From positions 341,276-405,275 of the forward strand of contig NZ_STGW01000002.1 of assembly GCF_004912195.1 (NCBI RefSeq): 64,000 bases of DNA, written 5' to 3'. This document shows positions 9,064-17,432 of the stretch, piece after piece. Positions within the stretch are counted from its first letter, which is position 1. Every line of letters begins with the position of its first letter. The position numbers and the translations under genes are program-made. The notes under the pieces are model-generated. The model ran no database searches and had not been told where the DNA came from. It was given only the letters and a program-made list of their open reading frames with translations. The DNA is from Nocardioides caeni. GTDB lineage: Bacteria; Actinomycetota; Actinomycetes; Propionibacteriales; Nocardioidaceae.

Positions 9064-10263
9064 TCACTCGACGGGCAGGCCGAGCCCCCGGGCGATGAGC
9101 ATGCGCTGGACCTCGGAGGTGCCCTCGCCGATCTCGAGGATCTTGGCGTCGCGATAGAAGCGCGCGACGGGATACTCCTCCATGAAGCCGTAGCCGCCGA
9201 AGACCTGCGTGGCGATCCGGGTCGCGGTGACGGCGGACTCGCTGGTGTAGAGCTTGGCGACGGAGGCGGCCTGCTTGAAGTCCTTCATCGACGGACCGCC
9301 GCCGCCGAGCATGGCGTCCTTCATGGCCGCCGCGCGGTAGGTCAGCATCCGCGAGGCGTGCAGCATGACCTCCAGGTCGGCGATCTGGAAGGCGACACCC
9401 TGCTTGCGACCGATCGGTCCGCCCATCGTCTGCCGATCCAGGGAGTACTCGACGCACAGGTCGACGCAGGCCTGGATCAGGCCGACCGCCAGCGCGGCGA
9501 TCGCGACTCGTCCGTCGTCGAGGATGGCGAGGAACTGTGCGTAGCCCCGGCCACGCTCCCCGACCAGGTTGCCCTCGGGCACCCGACAGTCGGAGAAGGC
9601 GAGCGGATGGGTGTCGGAGATGTTCCAGCCGAGCTTGTCGTAGGCCGGCTCCGCGACGAAGCCGGGCGTCCCCGCGGGCACGATGATCGCGGAGATCTCG
9701 GGGCGGCCCGTGTCACTGACGCCGGTGCGCGCGGTGACCGTCACCAGCGAGGTGATGTCGGAGCCGGAGTTGGTGATGAACTGCTTGGACCCGTTGATGA
9801 TCCACTCGCCGTTCTCGAGCTCGGCCCGGGTCTTCGTCGCCCCGGCGTCCGAGCCCGCCCCGGGCTCGGTCAGACCGAAACCGGCGAGACGCTGTCCGGC
9901 GACCAGGTCGGGCAGCCAGGTCGCCTTCTGCTCCTCGGTGCCGTAGGTGAGGATCGGGTTGATCCCCAGGCCGACGCCGGCCTCGAGCGTCACGCCGAGC
10001 GACTGGTCGATGCGTCCCAGCTCCTCGATCGCCAGGCACAGCGACGTGAACGGGCCGTCCGCGGGATCGATCCCGGCGCCGCCGTACTCCTCGGGGGAGG
10101 TGAGACCGAACAGTCCCAGGTCACCCATCCTCTGCACCACGTCGGTCGGGAAGTGGTGGGCGCGGTCCCACTCGCCGACGTGGGGGCGGATCGTCGCCTC
10201 GGCGAAGTCGCGGACCGTACGACGGAACGCCTCGTGCTCGCGGGACAGCTCGAACTGGGTCAT
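9064..10263 (-). CDS. acyl-CoA dehydrogenase
   Basis: FAD-dependent alpha,beta-dehydrogenation of an acyl-CoA, passing electrons to ETF. About 399 residues, the length of short/branched-chain family members, with GLTEPGAGSDA in the middle domain, the FAD-binding QVFGGYGFMEEYPV segment and the catalytic-base segment LEIGEGTSEV near the C-terminus. I use the second in-frame ATG (10263) because it lies 7 nt after a TAGGAT hexamer, while the first (10272) overlaps that hexamer. A near-perfect palindrome upstream suggests repression. The chain-length substrate cannot be read from sequence; isovaleryl- or glutaryl-type relatives are possible. Confidence 0.88.
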   Translation of the reverse strand: MTQFELSREHEAFRRTVRDFAEATIRPHVGEWDRAHHFPTDVVQRMGDLGLFGLTSPEEYGGAGIDPADGPFTSLCLAIEELGRIDQSLGVTLEAGVGLGINPILTYGTEEQKATWLPDLVAGQRLAGFGLTEPGAGSDAGATKTRAELENGEWIINGSKQFITNSGSDITSLVTVTARTGVSDTGRPEISAIIVPAGTPGFVAEPAYDKLGWNISDTHPLAFSDCRVPEGNLVGERGRGYAQFLAILDDGRVAIAALAVGLIQACVDLCVEYSLDRQTMGGPIGRKQGVAFQIADLEVMLHASRMLTYRAAAMKDAMLGGGGPSMKDFKQAASVAKLYTSESAVTATRIATQVFGGYGFMEEYPVARFYRDAKILEIGEGTSEVQRMLIARGLGLPVE

Positions 10264-10270
10264 GGTCGCC

Positions 10271-10276
10271 ATCCTA
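10271..10276 (-). promoter_or_regulatory. -10 hexamer TAGGAT for the acyl-CoA dehydrogenase
   Basis: On the minus strand TAGGAT is followed after 7 nt by the ATG at 10263. About 17 nt upstream a TTAACA-like -35 falls inside the palindrome at 10285-10302. Confidence 0.6.
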
Positions 10277-10284
10277 GGTCGTCT

Positions 10285-10302
10285 GGTTAACGATTGTTAA
10301 CC
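10285..10302. promoter_or_regulatory. operator-like palindrome over the -35 region
   Basis: GGTTAACGATTGTTAACC consists of 7-bp perfect arms with a 4-nt spacer. It covers the expected -35 element of the acyl-CoA dehydrogenase promoter, the position at which a dimeric TetR- or GntR-type repressor would block polymerase. The cognate regulator is not identifiable here. Confidence 0.6.
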
Positions 10303-10410
10303 TGAGGAGCCCGCAGGAGGTGATGGCCGCAAGGTGTGGCGCCGGACACATCCACCAGTCATTACTGACCGGTTAGCGGATAGGTGGACGAGACCGGGTC
10401 CCACGGGCCC

Positions 10411-10416
10411 TAGACT
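10411..10416 (+). promoter_or_regulatory. -10 hexamer TAGACT for the carboxylase alpha subunit
   Basis: TAGACT lies 54 nt upstream of the GTG at 10471, which would give a leader of about 48 nt ending in an AGGAG ribosome site (10458-10462). This gene is therefore an exception to the leaderless pattern around it. Confidence 0.4.
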
Positions 10417-10470
10417 CCGTCGGTGGCGCGTGAACCGCCGCCACCGACTCAGCCGTCAGGAGTGTCTTTC

Positions 10471-12270
10471 GTGTCCCAGTCCGTGCAGCCGCTGCGCAAG
10501 GTCCTCATCGCCAACCGTGGAGAGATCGCCGTCCGCGTGATCCGGGCTGCGAAGGACGCCGGCATCGAGTCCATCGCGGTCTACGCCGAGCCCGACGCGA
10601 ACGCCCTGTTCGTCCGCCTCGCCGACGAGGCCTACTCGCTCAACGGCTCGACGCCGGGTGACTCCTACCTCGTGATCGAGAAGATCATCGACGTCGCGAA
10701 GAAGTCCGGCGCGGACTCGGTGCACCCCGGCTACGGCTTCCTCGCCGAGAACGCCGAGTTCGCCCAGGCCGTCCTCGACGCCGGGCTGATCTGGATCGGC
10801 CCCTCCCCCGCGGCCATCGAGGGCCTCGGCGACAAGGCGAAGGCCAAGCAGATCGCCCTGGCGGCCGGCGCGCCGCTCGCGCCCGGCCTCAAGGACGCGG
10901 TCAAGGACGCCGACGAGATCGTCGCCTTCGCCCAGGAGCACGGCCTGCCGGTCGCCATCAAGGCCGTCTTCGGCGGTGGCGGACGCGGCCTCAAGGTCGC
11001 CCGTACCCTCGAGGAGATCCCCGAGCTCTACGAGTCCGCGACCCGCGAGGCCATCTCGGCCTTCGGTCGCGGCGAGTGCCTCGTCGAGAAGTTCCTCGAC
11101 AAGCCGCGCCACGTCGAGACCCAGTGCCTGGCCGACCAGCACGGCAACGTCGTGGTCGTCTCCACCCGCGACTGCTCGCTGCAGCGCCGCCACCAGAAGC
11201 TGGTCGAGGAGGCCCCCGCGCCCTTCCTCACCGACGAGCAGAACGAGCGGCTCTACGAGTCCTCCAAGGCCATCCTGCGCGAGGCCAAGTACGTCGGCGC
11301 CGGCACCTGCGAGTTCCTCGTCGCCGCCGACGGCACCATCTCCTTCCTCGAGGTCAACACCCGCCTCCAGGTCGAGCACTGCGTGTCCGAGGAGGTCACC
11401 GGCATCGACCTGGTCCGTGAGATGTTCCGCATCGCCGCGGGCGAGGAGCTCGGCTACGACGACCCCGAGGTCCGCGGTCACTCGATCGAGTACCGGATCA
11501 ACGCCGAGGACGGCGGCAACAACTTCATGCCGGCCCCCGGCACGCTCACCAAGTGGAACCCGCCGCAGGGCCCGGGCATCCGCGTCGACGGCGGCTACGA
11601 GAACGGCGAGACCATCCCCGGCTCGTTCGACTCCCTCATCGCCAAGCTGATCGTCACCGGCCGCGACCGCACCCAGGCGATCGAGCGCTCCCGGCGCGCG
11701 ATCGCCGAGTTCGAGGTCGACGGCATGCCGACCGCGCTCACCTTCGACGAGGTCATCGTCAACGACCCCGCCTGGGTGGCGTCGTCCAACCCGACCGGCG
11801 AGGGCTCCTTCGACGTCTACACGACGTGGATCGAGACCGAGTTCAACAACACGATCGAGCCCTACCAGGGCGGTGCCGGCGAGGCCGACGAGCCCGCCGA
11901 GAAACAGACCGTCGTGGTCGAGGTCGGCGGCAAGCGCGTCGAGGTCGTCCTGCCCGCAGGACTCGGTGGCATCGCCTCCGGTCCGGCCGCCGGAGCCAAG
12001 AAGCCGAAGCGCGCCGGTGGCAAGAAAGCCGGCGCCGCCGCTTCGGGCGACTCGGTGACCAGCCCGATGCAGGGCACCATCGTCAAGGTCGCCGTCGAGG
12101 ACGGCCAGGAGGTCGCCGAGGGCGACGTCGTCGTCGTCATCGAGGCGATGAAGATGGAGCAGCCCCTCAAGGCCCACAAGGCCGGCACCGTCACCGGCCT
12201 CGCGGCCGAGGTCGGCGCCACCATCGGCAACGGCGAGGTCGTCTGCGAGCTCAAGGACGCCGGCGCCTGA
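10471..12270 (+). CDS. acyl-CoA carboxylase alpha subunit (biotin carboxylase-BCCP fusion)
   Basis: 599 residues: an N-terminal biotin carboxylase (starts [18 protein letters not shown]-grasp segment with glycine-rich FGGGGRGLK; conserved [10 protein letters not shown]) and a C-terminal biotinyl domain with EAMKMEQP, biotin being attached at K561, 38 residues from the end. A Lys/Ala-rich linker (about 515-530) joins them. ATP and bicarbonate carboxylate the biotin, which is then used by the beta subunit (2462-4066). The GTG at 10471 is chosen for its AGGAG site 8 nt upstream; a GTG three codons earlier (10462) overlaps that site. Length is typical of AccA3/PccA proteins. Confidence 0.94.
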   Translation: MSQSVQPLRKVLIANRGEIAVRVIRAAKDAGIESIAVYAEPDANALFVRLADEAYSLNGSTPGDSYLVIEKIIDVAKKSGADSVHPGYGFLAENAEFAQAVLDAGLIWIGPSPAAIEGLGDKAKAKQIALAAGAPLAPGLKDAVKDADEIVAFAQEHGLPVAIKAVFGGGGRGLKVARTLEEIPELYESATREAISAFGRGECLVEKFLDKPRHVETQCLADQHGNVVVVSTRDCSLQRRHQKLVEEAPAPFLTDEQNERLYESSKAILREAKYVGAGTCEFLVAADGTISFLEVNTRLQVEHCVSEEVTGIDLVREMFRIAAGEELGYDDPEVRGHSIEYRINAEDGGNNFMPAPGTLTKWNPPQGPGIRVDGGYENGETIPGSFDSLIAKLIVTGRDRTQAIERSRRAIAEFEVDGMPTALTFDEVIVNDPAWVASSNPTGEGSFDVYTTWIETEFNNTIEPYQGGAGEADEPAEKQTVVVEVGGKRVEVVLPAGLGGIASGPAAGAKKPKRAGGKKAGAAASGDSVTSPMQGTIVKVAVEDGQEVAEGDVVVVIEAMKMEQPLKAHKAGTVTGLAAEVGATIGNGEVVCELKDAGA

Positions 12271-12300
12271 GCTTGCGAAGGCGCCGACAGCGTCCGCAGG

Positions 12301-12422
12301 TCGAGGAGCGTCGGCTCGGACCGAGCCTGCGAGGGCCGAGCGACGCGTCTCGAGACCACAGTGCGGACCTCGTCGAGGTGAGCACAGGCATCTCGTGACG
12401 CTCGCTGGCGCTCGCTCCTCGA
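12301..12422. repeat. intergenic dispersed-type sequence between convergent genes
   Basis: Non-coding spacer between two convergent genes. TCGAGGAGCG at 12301-12310 is matched by CGCTCCTCGA at 12413-12422, and a perfect 7-bp hairpin GGCTCGG-a-CCGAGCC lies at 12313-12327. The GCTCGC/CTCGA-rich wording resembles fragments at 22441-22500, 23880-23979, 33640-33752 and 51079-51139. It could serve as a bidirectional terminator, but there is no U-tract. Confidence 0.4.
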
Positions 12423-12441
12423 TGACCGGGGCGGTCCTGCG

Positions 12442-13572
12442 TCAGGCCGTCACGATCCGGTCCCGACCGGCCTGCTTCGCCTCGTAGAGGGCGACGTCGG
12501 CGCGCGCGAGCGCGGCCTCGACATCCTCACCGCGGGCGACACCAGCGATCCCGAAGCTGACCGTCGGGCGCGACGGGGCACTGTCGGCGTACCTGCGGAC
12601 GATCGACGCCGCGATCTCCTCGGCCGGACAGCCCGCGGTCAGCAGCACGAACTCGTCACCGCCGAGCCGGGCCACCAGGCCCCGGTCGCCGACGACCTCC
12701 TCGCAGGCGAGCGCGAACGCGCGCAGCGCCTCGTCACCCGCGGCGTGACCGCTGCCGTCGTTGAGCCGCTTGAAACGGTCCAGGTCGGCGAGGACCACCG
12801 CGCCGTGGCTGCCGAGCCGCAGGCCGTCGACCTGGCGCTGGGCGGTGCGGAGGAATTCAGCACGGTTGAGCAGTCCGGTGAGGTCGTCGCGGGTGGCGCG
12901 CACCCGCAGCTCAGAGGTCTGCTGCTCGTGGCTCAACGCCGACATCGAGTAGGTCACGACGACGAGGAACATCAGCGTCAACAGGGTCGTGGTCGGGCTC
13001 CCGAAGCCGATGCTGAACACCGGGTGGTCGGGTCCGACGACGACGAACACGACGGCCCTCAGGAGATAGAAGGAGCCGATCGCCGCAGAGGACAGGGCGA
13101 TGGAGGCCAGCGCGAAGTGGATCTGCGGGCGCACGTGGTCGAGAGCGGTCAACACCCGGCGCACCTCGGCCGCCGACCAGCCGATGAGGACCGCCATGCC
13201 CGCGAGATAGGCCGCGCCGCCCGACCACACGTCGCGCGACGGCGTGCCGGCAGCGGAGGCCAGCAGCACCCCGGTGGGCACGACGGCCAGCTGCCACCAG
13301 GTGGTGTCCCGCTCCCCCAGTGACCGCGCCCCGCCGACGAGACATCCGGCGCCCATCGCCCCGACGACATTGCCGGCCGGGTTGGCGACCACCTGCACGG
13401 CGGTGCCGTTGAAGAGGAACAGCAGCGCGCCGGTGATGAAGCACGCCAGCGACGCGCACCACCAGCCGCTGTAGGCCGCGCGGGTCGTGCGGTAGGTCGC
13501 GCCGTAGAAGAGCACCAGCACGCACAGCGCCACCAGCCCGAAGGCCACGCGCAGGGTGAAGGTGTCCAACAC
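12442..13572 (-). CDS. membrane-bound diguanylate cyclase (GGDEF)
   Basis: 376 residues: about seven hydrophobic helices in the first 200 residues, with no recognised sensor domain, then a GGDEF domain with the intact signature GGDEF at 304-308 and the upstream DDLTGLLNR entry motif. It should make cyclic-di-GMP from two GTP; no EAL domain is present. An RxxD inhibitory site is not obvious at the usual position. The GTG start lies 6 nt after a TAGCCT hexamer. The input signal is unknown. Confidence 0.88.
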   Translation of the reverse strand: MLDTFTLRVAFGLVALCVLVLFYGATYRTTRAAYSGWWCASLACFITGALLFLFNGTAVQVVANPAGNVVGAMGAGCLVGGARSLGERDTTWWQLAVVPTGVLLASAAGTPSRDVWSGGAAYLAGMAVLIGWSAAEVRRVLTALDHVRPQIHFALASIALSSAAIGSFYLLRAVVFVVVGPDHPVFSIGFGSPTTTLLTLMFLVVVTYSMSALSHEQQTSELRVRATRDDLTGLLNRAEFLRTAQRQVDGLRLGSHGAVVLADLDRFKRLNDGSGHAAGDEALRAFALACEEVVGDRGLVARLGGDEFVLLTAGCPAEEIAASIVRRYADSAPSRPTVSFGIAGVARGEDVEAALARADVALYEAKQAGRDRIVTA

Positions 13573-13578
13573 GCGGCA

Positions 13579-13584
13579 AGGCTA
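13579..13584 (-). promoter_or_regulatory. -10 hexamer TAGCCT for the GGDEF gene, leaderless type
   Basis: On the minus strand TAGCCT is followed by 6 nt and then the GTG at 13572. Confidence 0.55.
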
Positions 13585-13729
13585 GGTCGCCGACGAGCGC
13601 TCCAGCTGCCGAACGCGGGATCGCTGGCCCGCTCCGGGCCGAAATCTGACCGAACGGACCGAGACGTGGTCACTTCCGGGGGTGGACCGGCCCCCCGATG
13701 GGGGACCAAGGTCTCGGGCCCGGGCACCG

Positions 13730-13735
13730 TAGGCT
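13730..13735 (+). promoter_or_regulatory. -10 hexamer TAGGCT for the PH-PH-PemK-BenE chain
   Basis: TAGGCT is followed after 7 nt by the GTG of the first PH gene (13743). As the next three genes overlap end to start, this probably drives all four. Confidence 0.6.
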
Positions 13736-13742
13736 CGCGGTC

Positions 13743-14225
13743 GTGACCCGCCTTCGCGACCCCGCCCACCGGGTGAGTCCCCGCGCCCGGACCCTCTGGT
13801 ACGTCGAGGCGGTGCTCGAGGCGCTGGTCGTGATGGTCGTGGGCGTGGTCGGTGCCGTGCTCGTCGTACCGGACCCCTGGCGGTGGGCGTTGGCCGCGGC
13901 CGTCGTCGTCGTCAGCGCCACCGTCGCTCTCGTCGTGCCGCAGTGGCGCTATCAGGTGCACCGGTGGGAGGTGTCGGACACGGCCGTCTACACCCAGCGC
14001 GGCTGGTGGGCCCGCGAGCGGCGGATCGCGCCGATGTCGCGGGTGCAGACCGTCGACTTCGCGCAGGGCCCGATGGCCCGGATCTTCGGCCTCGCCACCG
14101 TCACGGTCACGACCGCCTCGGCGGCAGGCCCGCTGCAGATCGAGGGGCTCGACCAGGCCGTCGCAATCCGGCTGGTCGACGACCTCACCCTGAAGGCCGA
14201 CCTCGACGCGGGCGACGCGACGTGA
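13743..14225 (+). CDS. PH domain-containing membrane protein (short, bPH2)
   Basis: 160 residues with two hydrophobic helices (about 20-63) followed by one bacterial PH domain (contains WEVSDTAVYTQRGWWARE and the RVQTVDFAQGPMARIFGLATV strand pair). It is the small partner of the large three-PH protein encoded directly downstream, an arrangement also seen for the paired YdbS/YdbT proteins of Bacillus. Its stop overlaps the next GTG (GTGA). Function unknown. Confidence 0.8.
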   Translation: MTRLRDPAHRVSPRARTLWYVEAVLEALVVMVVGVVGAVLVVPDPWRWALAAAVVVVSATVALVVPQWRYQVHRWEVSDTAVYTQRGWWARERRIAPMSRVQTVDFAQGPMARIFGLATVTVTTASAAGPLQIEGLDQAVAIRLVDDLTLKADLDAGDAT

Positions 14226-15736
14226 CGATCGGCCCGACGGCGCACACGACGCAGGCGGGGCCTACGGGGCAGCCAGACTGGGAGCGGCTCGACCCGCGGA
14301 TGCTGCTGGTCCACCCGATCATCGAGGTCGGCAAGTTCCTGCCTGTCCTGATCGGCCTGCTCGTCGCCGGCGGCGCCTCCGGCACCGGTCCGTGGGCACT
14401 GCTCGGTGTCGGCGTCCCGGTCGCGCTCGGCGTGGTCCGCTATCTCACCACCACCTGGCGGATCCACGACGACCGCGTCGAGCTGCGCCGAGGGCTGCTC
14501 CAACGACACAACCTCTCGACGCCCGTCGACCGGGTGCGCACCGTCGACCTGACCGCACCGCCGGTCCACCGGGTGCTCGGGCTGGCCAAGGTGGTCATCG
14601 GCACCGGCAGCGTCACGTCCGAGGCCGACGAGCGGCTCGAGCTCGACGCGCTCCCCCGCGAGCAGGCCGCCGGGCTCCGGACCAGGCTGCTCCACTCCCG
14701 CGGCGCCGGAGCCGAGCACCCCGATGCGGGCTACGCGGCGCCGGTCATCGCCCCCGAGGTCGTCGTCACCCGCTTCTCCGTCCGCTGGCTCTGGTACTCG
14801 CCGTTCAGCGGCACCGTGCTCGTCGCCGTCGGTGCCGTGCTGGCTGCAGTGGGCCAGCTCGCCGAGCTCGTCGAGATCAGGATCTCGGAGGAGGACTTCG
14901 CGCTCGTCGATGCCAGGTTGGTCGCAGCCGTCGCCGTCGCGGGCCTCGTGGTGGCGCTGCTCCTCGGCGTCGTCGGCTACCTCGTGACCAACGGCGGCTT
15001 CCTGCTGTCCCGCCAGGGCGCCGCCTGGCACGTACGACGCGGCCTGGTCACCCGGCGGGAGACCAGCATCGACGTGGCCCGTCTCGCCGGCGTCTCGATC
15101 GCCGAGCCGGCGGTCCTGCGCTGGGTGCGCGGGCGGCGCGTCCGGGCCATCGTGACCGGCCTCGGCTCCGACCAGTCGAGCTCGGCCGTGCTGCTGCCCC
15201 CCGCCCCCGCCTCGACCGCCCGGCAGGTCGCCGCCGCCGTGCTCGACACGCCCGAGCCGGCCACGGGCACGCTCACCCCGCACGGTCCGGCGGCGCGCAC
15301 GCGACGCTTCACCCGTGCCCTGCTCGGCGGGCTGCCCTTCGCCGCGGCGCCGGTCGTCGTCGTACTGCTCACGGAGGCGACGCCCCGACTCCTGGTCCTC
15401 TCCGCGCTGGTCGTCGTCCTGTGTCTGCTCCTCGCGATCGACCGCAGCCGCGCGCTCGGGCACGCGCACCTCGCCGGCCACGTCGTGATGCGGTCCGGGT
15501 CGCTGGCCCGCAGCCGCGACGCCCTCGCCGATCGGCACGTGATCGGCTGGAACCACCGCGCGACCTGGTTCCAGCGCCGCGCCGGCCTGGTCTCGGTCAG
15601 CGCGACGACCGCCGGCGGCCGTGGCAGCATCCAGGTCGACGACATGCCCGTGCCCGCCGCCTGCGCGCTCGCCGTCGCCGCGACGCCCGGCCTGATCGAC
15701 CAGTTCCTGCTCGACCCAGCGGAGGAGGGTCCATGA
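14222..15736 (+). CDS. large PH domain-containing membrane protein (YdbT type)
   Basis: 504 residues with several paired hydrophobic segments (about 40-75, 185-265, 365-405) separating three bPH2 domains; each carries the R-G-L/V-hydrophobic-R-x-x-x-D pattern, e.g. RRGLLQRHNLSTPVDRVRTV and RRGLVTRRETSIDVARLAGV. The GTG overlaps the previous stop and its own stop overlaps the next ATG, so it is translationally coupled on both sides. It probably forms a membrane complex with the short PH protein. No enzymatic motif is seen. Confidence 0.82.
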   Translation: MTIGPTAHTTQAGPTGQPDWERLDPRMLLVHPIIEVGKFLPVLIGLLVAGGASGTGPWALLGVGVPVALGVVRYLTTTWRIHDDRVELRRGLLQRHNLSTPVDRVRTVDLTAPPVHRVLGLAKVVIGTGSVTSEADERLELDALPREQAAGLRTRLLHSRGAGAEHPDAGYAAPVIAPEVVVTRFSVRWLWYSPFSGTVLVAVGAVLAAVGQLAELVEIRISEEDFALVDARLVAAVAVAGLVVALLLGVVGYLVTNGGFLLSRQGAAWHVRRGLVTRRETSIDVARLAGVSIAEPAVLRWVRGRRVRAIVTGLGSDQSSSAVLLPPAPASTARQVAAAVLDTPEPATGTLTPHGPAARTRRFTRALLGGLPFAAAPVVVVLLTEATPRLLVLSALVVVLCLLLAIDRSRALGHAHLAGHVVMRSGSLARSRDALADRHVIGWNHRATWFQRRAGLVSVSATTAGGRGSIQVDDMPVPAACALAVAATPGLIDQFLLDPAEEGP

Positions 15737-16182
15737 CCGACCAGCCCGATGGCAGCCCCGACGGCAGCCCCGACGGCAGCCCCGACGGCAGTTATGCGCC
15801 GCTCAGCGACGGCCGTCCCGATCCCGGCGAGGTCGTGTGGGCCTGGGTGCCCTTCGAGGACGACCCGGCCCGGGGCAAGGACCGACCGGTGCTCGTGATC
15901 GGCACCGAGACCGCCACCGACGGCGACCTGCTGGTGCGCTGCCTGGTCCTGACCAGCAAGGACCACGACCGCGACACTGCGCAGGAGGCGGCCGCCGGTC
16001 GCCTGTGGATGGACGTCGGCACCGGAGGCTGGGACCGCGAGGGCCGCCCGAGCGAGGTGCGGCTCAACAGGCTCGTTATCCTCCCCGCCGCGGACGTACG
16101 ACGGGAGGGCGCCGCCCTCGCGCGCCCGGTCTATGACGCGGTGATCGCCGCGCGGGCCGCGCTGGACTCCGACCCGCGATGA
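15733..16182 (+). CDS. PemK/MazF-fold protein without partner antitoxin
   Basis: 149 residues. The first about 25 are a variable tail built from a 12-bp in-frame repeat encoding GSPD (15751-15786). The rest has the PemK/MazF barrel pattern GEVVWAWVPFEDDPARGKDRPVLVIG and a later SEVRLNRLVILPAADV strand. MazF-like proteins are usually RNases, but no antitoxin gene lies beside it and it is embedded by 4-bp overlaps between two membrane-protein genes, so a toxin role is doubtful. A GAGGAGG site precedes the ATG. It could be a domesticated RNA-binding or RNase protein. Confidence 0.7.
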   Translation: MTDQPDGSPDGSPDGSPDGSYAPLSDGRPDPGEVVWAWVPFEDDPARGKDRPVLVIGTETATDGDLLVRCLVLTSKDHDRDTAQEAAAGRLWMDVGTGGWDREGRPSEVRLNRLVILPAADVRREGAALARPVYDAVIAARAALDSDPR

Positions 16183-17432
16183 CCGCCCCCGAGGAGCCGT
16201 CCACCCCGGTCGAGGGCCCGGTCGAGGGCCCGGTCGAGGGCCCGGTCGATGGACAGGTCGAGGGTCATGGTCCCGTGCTCGCGGGCATCATCACCGCGGT
16301 CGTCGGCTTCAGCAGCTCCTTCGTCGTCGTCCTCGCCGGCCTGACCGCGATGGGCGCGAGCGCCGAGCAGGCCGCCTCCGGCCTGGCGACGCTCTGCGTC
16401 ACGCAGGCGCTCGGGATGGCGTGGCTCGTCTGGCGCCACCGGATCCCGGTGACGCTCGCCTGGTCCACGCCCGGCGCCGCGCTGCTGGCGTCGATGGCCG
16501 GGGTGGCCGGCGGTTGGTCGGCTGCCATCGGCGCGTTCGTGGTCACCGGGCTGCTGATCCTCCTGACCGCCCTGGTGCCGGGGCTCGGCGACCTCGTCGC
16601 CGCGATCCCCCACAGCCTGGCCCGCGCGATGCTGGCCGGGGTCCTGCTGCCGCTGTGCCTCGCGCCGGTCCTCGCCGTCGTCGATGCCCCGCGCCAGGTC
16701 GCGCCGATCATCCTCACCTGGCTGGTGCTGCTGCGCCTCGCTCCCCGGTGGGCGGTGCCCGGGGCGCTCGCGGTCGCCCTCGGGACGGTGCTGCTGACTG
16801 CGCACGTCCCCGCGTCCGCGCTGGCGCCCAGCCTGACCTGGACCACCCCGACCTGGTCGCTGTCCGCGCTGGTCGGCATCGCCCTGCCGCTCTATGTCGT
16901 GACCATGGCCTCGCAGAACGTCCCGGGCGTCGCGGTGATGGCCGGTTTCGGCTACCGCGTGCCGTGGCGCGAGTCCCTCGCGGTCACGGGCATCGGCACC
17001 ACCCTGGGCGCGCCGACCGGGGGCCACGCGATCAACCTCGCCGCGATCAGCGCCGCCCTCGCCGCGGGACCGGCCGCGGGAGCCGACCCGAAGCGGCGGT
17101 GGCTGGCGGCGGTGAGTGCCCTGGCGTCGTACCTCGTGCTGGCGGTGGGCAGCAGCGCCCTCGCCGCCATGGTGGTCGCCGCCGAGGACGGCGTCATGCA
17201 GGCCGCCGCCGGCCTGGCCCTGCTCGGGACACTCGGTGCCGCGCTGGCCGAGGCCCTCGCCGACCCGTCCGAGCGCGAGGCCGCCGCCGCGACCCTGGTG
17301 GTCGCCGCCTCCGGCGTCACCGTGCTGGGGATCGGCGCCGCCTTCTGGGCGCTGGTCGTCGGCCTGCTGCTGCGCGCCTTCCTGGCGCGCCCACCGCTCA
17401 GACCTACTTCACCTCGAACATCGTCGACTTGA
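16179..17432 (+). CDS. BenE-family benzoate/proton symporter-like transporter
   Basis: 417-residue polytopic protein with 11-12 hydrophobic helices starting near residue 28, matching the BenE family in length and in motifs such as TPGAALLAS, AIPHSLARAMLAGVLLPLCLAPV and MASQNVPGVAVM. The N-terminal tail is another 12-bp in-frame repeat, encoding GPVE (16208-16267). Its ATG overlaps the PemK-like stop (ATGA), and its 3' end overlaps the convergent SpoIID-like gene by 29 bp. No benzoate catabolic genes are in the window, so the cargo is uncertain. Confidence 0.82.
   Translation: MTAPEEPSTPVEGPVEGPVEGPVDGQVEGHGPVLAGIITAVVGFSSSFVVVLAGLTAMGASAEQAASGLATLCVTQALGMAWLVWRHRIPVTLAWSTPGAALLASMAGVAGGWSAAIGAFVVTGLLILLTALVPGLGDLVAAIPHSLARAMLAGVLLPLCLAPVLAVVDAPRQVAPIILTWLVLLRLAPRWAVPGALAVALGTVLLTAHVPASALAPSLTWTTPTWSLSALVGIALPLYVVTMASQNVPGVAVMAGFGYRVPWRESLAVTGIGTTLGAPTGGHAINLAAISAALAAGPAAGADPKRRWLAAVSALASYLVLAVGSSALAAMVVAAEDGVMQAAAGLALLGTLGAALAEALADPSEREAAAATLVVAASGVTVLGIGAAFWALVVGLLLRAFLARPPLRPTSPRTSST

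Noticed and set aside
15733..16182. Classical type II toxin-antitoxin locus
   Set aside because: No antitoxin-sized partner gene; neighbours are membrane proteins joined by 4-bp overlaps.
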